From contig JARFXQ010000007.1 in NCBI GenBank assembly GCA_029194725.1, positions 124,001 to 188,000 of the forward strand: 64,000 nt of DNA. Reading direction: 5' to 3'. Every line of letters starts with the position of its first letter. Positions within the stretch are counted from its first letter, which is position 1. Source of the stretch: Nitrospira sp. (GTDB taxonomy: Bacteria; Nitrospirota; Nitrospiria; Nitrospirales; Nitrospiraceae). This document shows positions 63,443 to 64,000 of this stretch, in pieces. The translations under genes were made by a program, and so were the position numbers. The notes beneath the pieces were generated by a model. The model did not search any database, had not been told where the DNA came from, and was given only the letters and a program-made list of their open reading frames with translations.

Positions 63443-64000
63443 ATGAACGCACATGTCCTGCAGCCTCCGTACTGCGTAGCGGTGCTCGCCCTCCTTATCA
63501 CTCCTACCCTGACGCAGGCGATGTCAGGCATGGAGCTGTCGCATGGCGGACACTCGAACACGAATTCCGCTCTATCGAAAAATATGGGTGAGCCCATTAA
63601 CTCGTCGGAATCAGAAATCGAGATGACCTACAGCGCCGACGGGAAGACGGTCATCTTTGTCTCAGGACGGCAAGGGAGCATCCCCTCCCCTGAGGTTCCC
63701 TACAATTTCGACATCTGGATGTCTCACAATGTGAACGGCAAATGGCAAGCCCCGATTCATTTAGGACCTGGCATCGATCCGACTGTTGGGCCCAACATCA
63801 ATACGTCCGCCTGGGAGCTGGAACCGAGTCTTTCCGATGACGGTAACGTCATCTATTTCACGAGGTACGAGGCCGGCAATCTCTCGACCGGGGACCTCTA
63901 CGTGACTCAGAAAATCAACGGTGTTTGGCAACCGGCCAGAAATTGGAATGATGTTCCGGAACTTCCCCACATCAATACACCCACCGGCGAGGAACACTGC
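63443..64000 (+). CDS. Exported PD40-type beta-propeller protein (5' part)
   Basis: A frame open to the right edge, 186 codons without stop. The N-terminal signal peptide has the core CVAVLALLITPTLTQAMSG. The mature part has WD40-like/PD40 propeller units: EIEMTYSADGKTVIFVSGRQ, FDIWMSHNVNGKWQAP, LEPSLSDDGNVIYFTRYEAG and DLYVTQKINGVWQPA. An AGGGAGA site lies before the ATG at 63443. It is divergent from the orphan adaptor gene. Function is unknown; such proteins are often periplasmic, TolB-like. The C terminus is outside the window. Confidence 0.8.
   Translation, partial: MNAHVLQPPYCVAVLALLITPTLTQAMSGMELSHGGHSNTNSALSKNMGEPINSSESEIEMTYSADGKTVIFVSGRQGSIPSPEVPYNFDIWMSHNVNGKWQAPIHLGPGIDPTVGPNINTSAWELEPSLSDDGNVIYFTRYEAGNLSTGDLYVTQKINGVWQPARNWNDVPELPHINTPTGEEHC

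Overview
The window looks like a chromosomal segment of a Nitrospira-type bacterium (phylum Nitrospirota). This is inferred from the overall gene set, the protein style and a moderately high GC content. No rRNA, nxr, amo or hao gene is present to prove it. A Rhesus-type (Rh50) ammonium transporter, several NarL-type regulators, PQQ synthesis and a Thi4-type thiamine route fit a chemolithotrophic nitrifier or close relative.

Layout. 0.9-5.7 kb: a tightly coupled operon pqqA-B-C-D-E, a small YraQ-like permease and a PQQ-type sugar/sorbosone dehydrogenase; most junctions are ATGA overlaps. 5.8-9.7 kb: a RibD-C reductase, a secreted PGGT-repeat protein, a decayed SRPBCC gene, DUF2630 and small membrane proteins. 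9.8-18.4 kb: a signalling block with a five-PAS histidine kinase, a receiver-only regulator, two NarL/LuxR-type regulators facing each other, and the Rh50 transporter. Two paralogous small membrane proteins flank the kinase-receiver pair. 18.9-21.9 kb: thiD, a heme-copper-oxidase-like membrane protein and an alpha/beta hydrolase.

22-27.5 kb is the accessory region: an orphan XRE regulator with a doubtful N terminus, a TIR-NB-ARC-TPR protein (bacterial NLR/STAND type, probable anti-phage defence), then a graveyard of four transposase remnants, a second copy of a methyltransferase gene tail, and a TupA-like ATP-grasp gene. 27.6-48.9 kb is mostly core: methyltransferase, MOSC, prmA, a membrane-anchored MutS-like ATPase, an Aas-like three-domain protein (MFS + PlsC + acyl-CoA synthetase), an amidohydrolase, a lipoprotein, uppP, DUF2024, lspA-ileS, nadA, then a TPP riboswitch with thiC-thi4 and a run of TPR, pseudo-receiver, ygfZ-like and truncated haemoglobin genes.

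49.7-64 kb: a methyltransferase, then two tandem RND permease genes whose bodies appear identical over about 3.15 kb (unit length 4632 bp). One intact adaptor lies between them and a truncated adaptor at the end. A third, orphan adaptor lies beyond a decayed IS5-like element. Secreted low-complexity and unknown exported proteins lie between, and the window ends inside a PD40 beta-propeller gene.

No CRISPR array, tRNA or rRNA was recognised.
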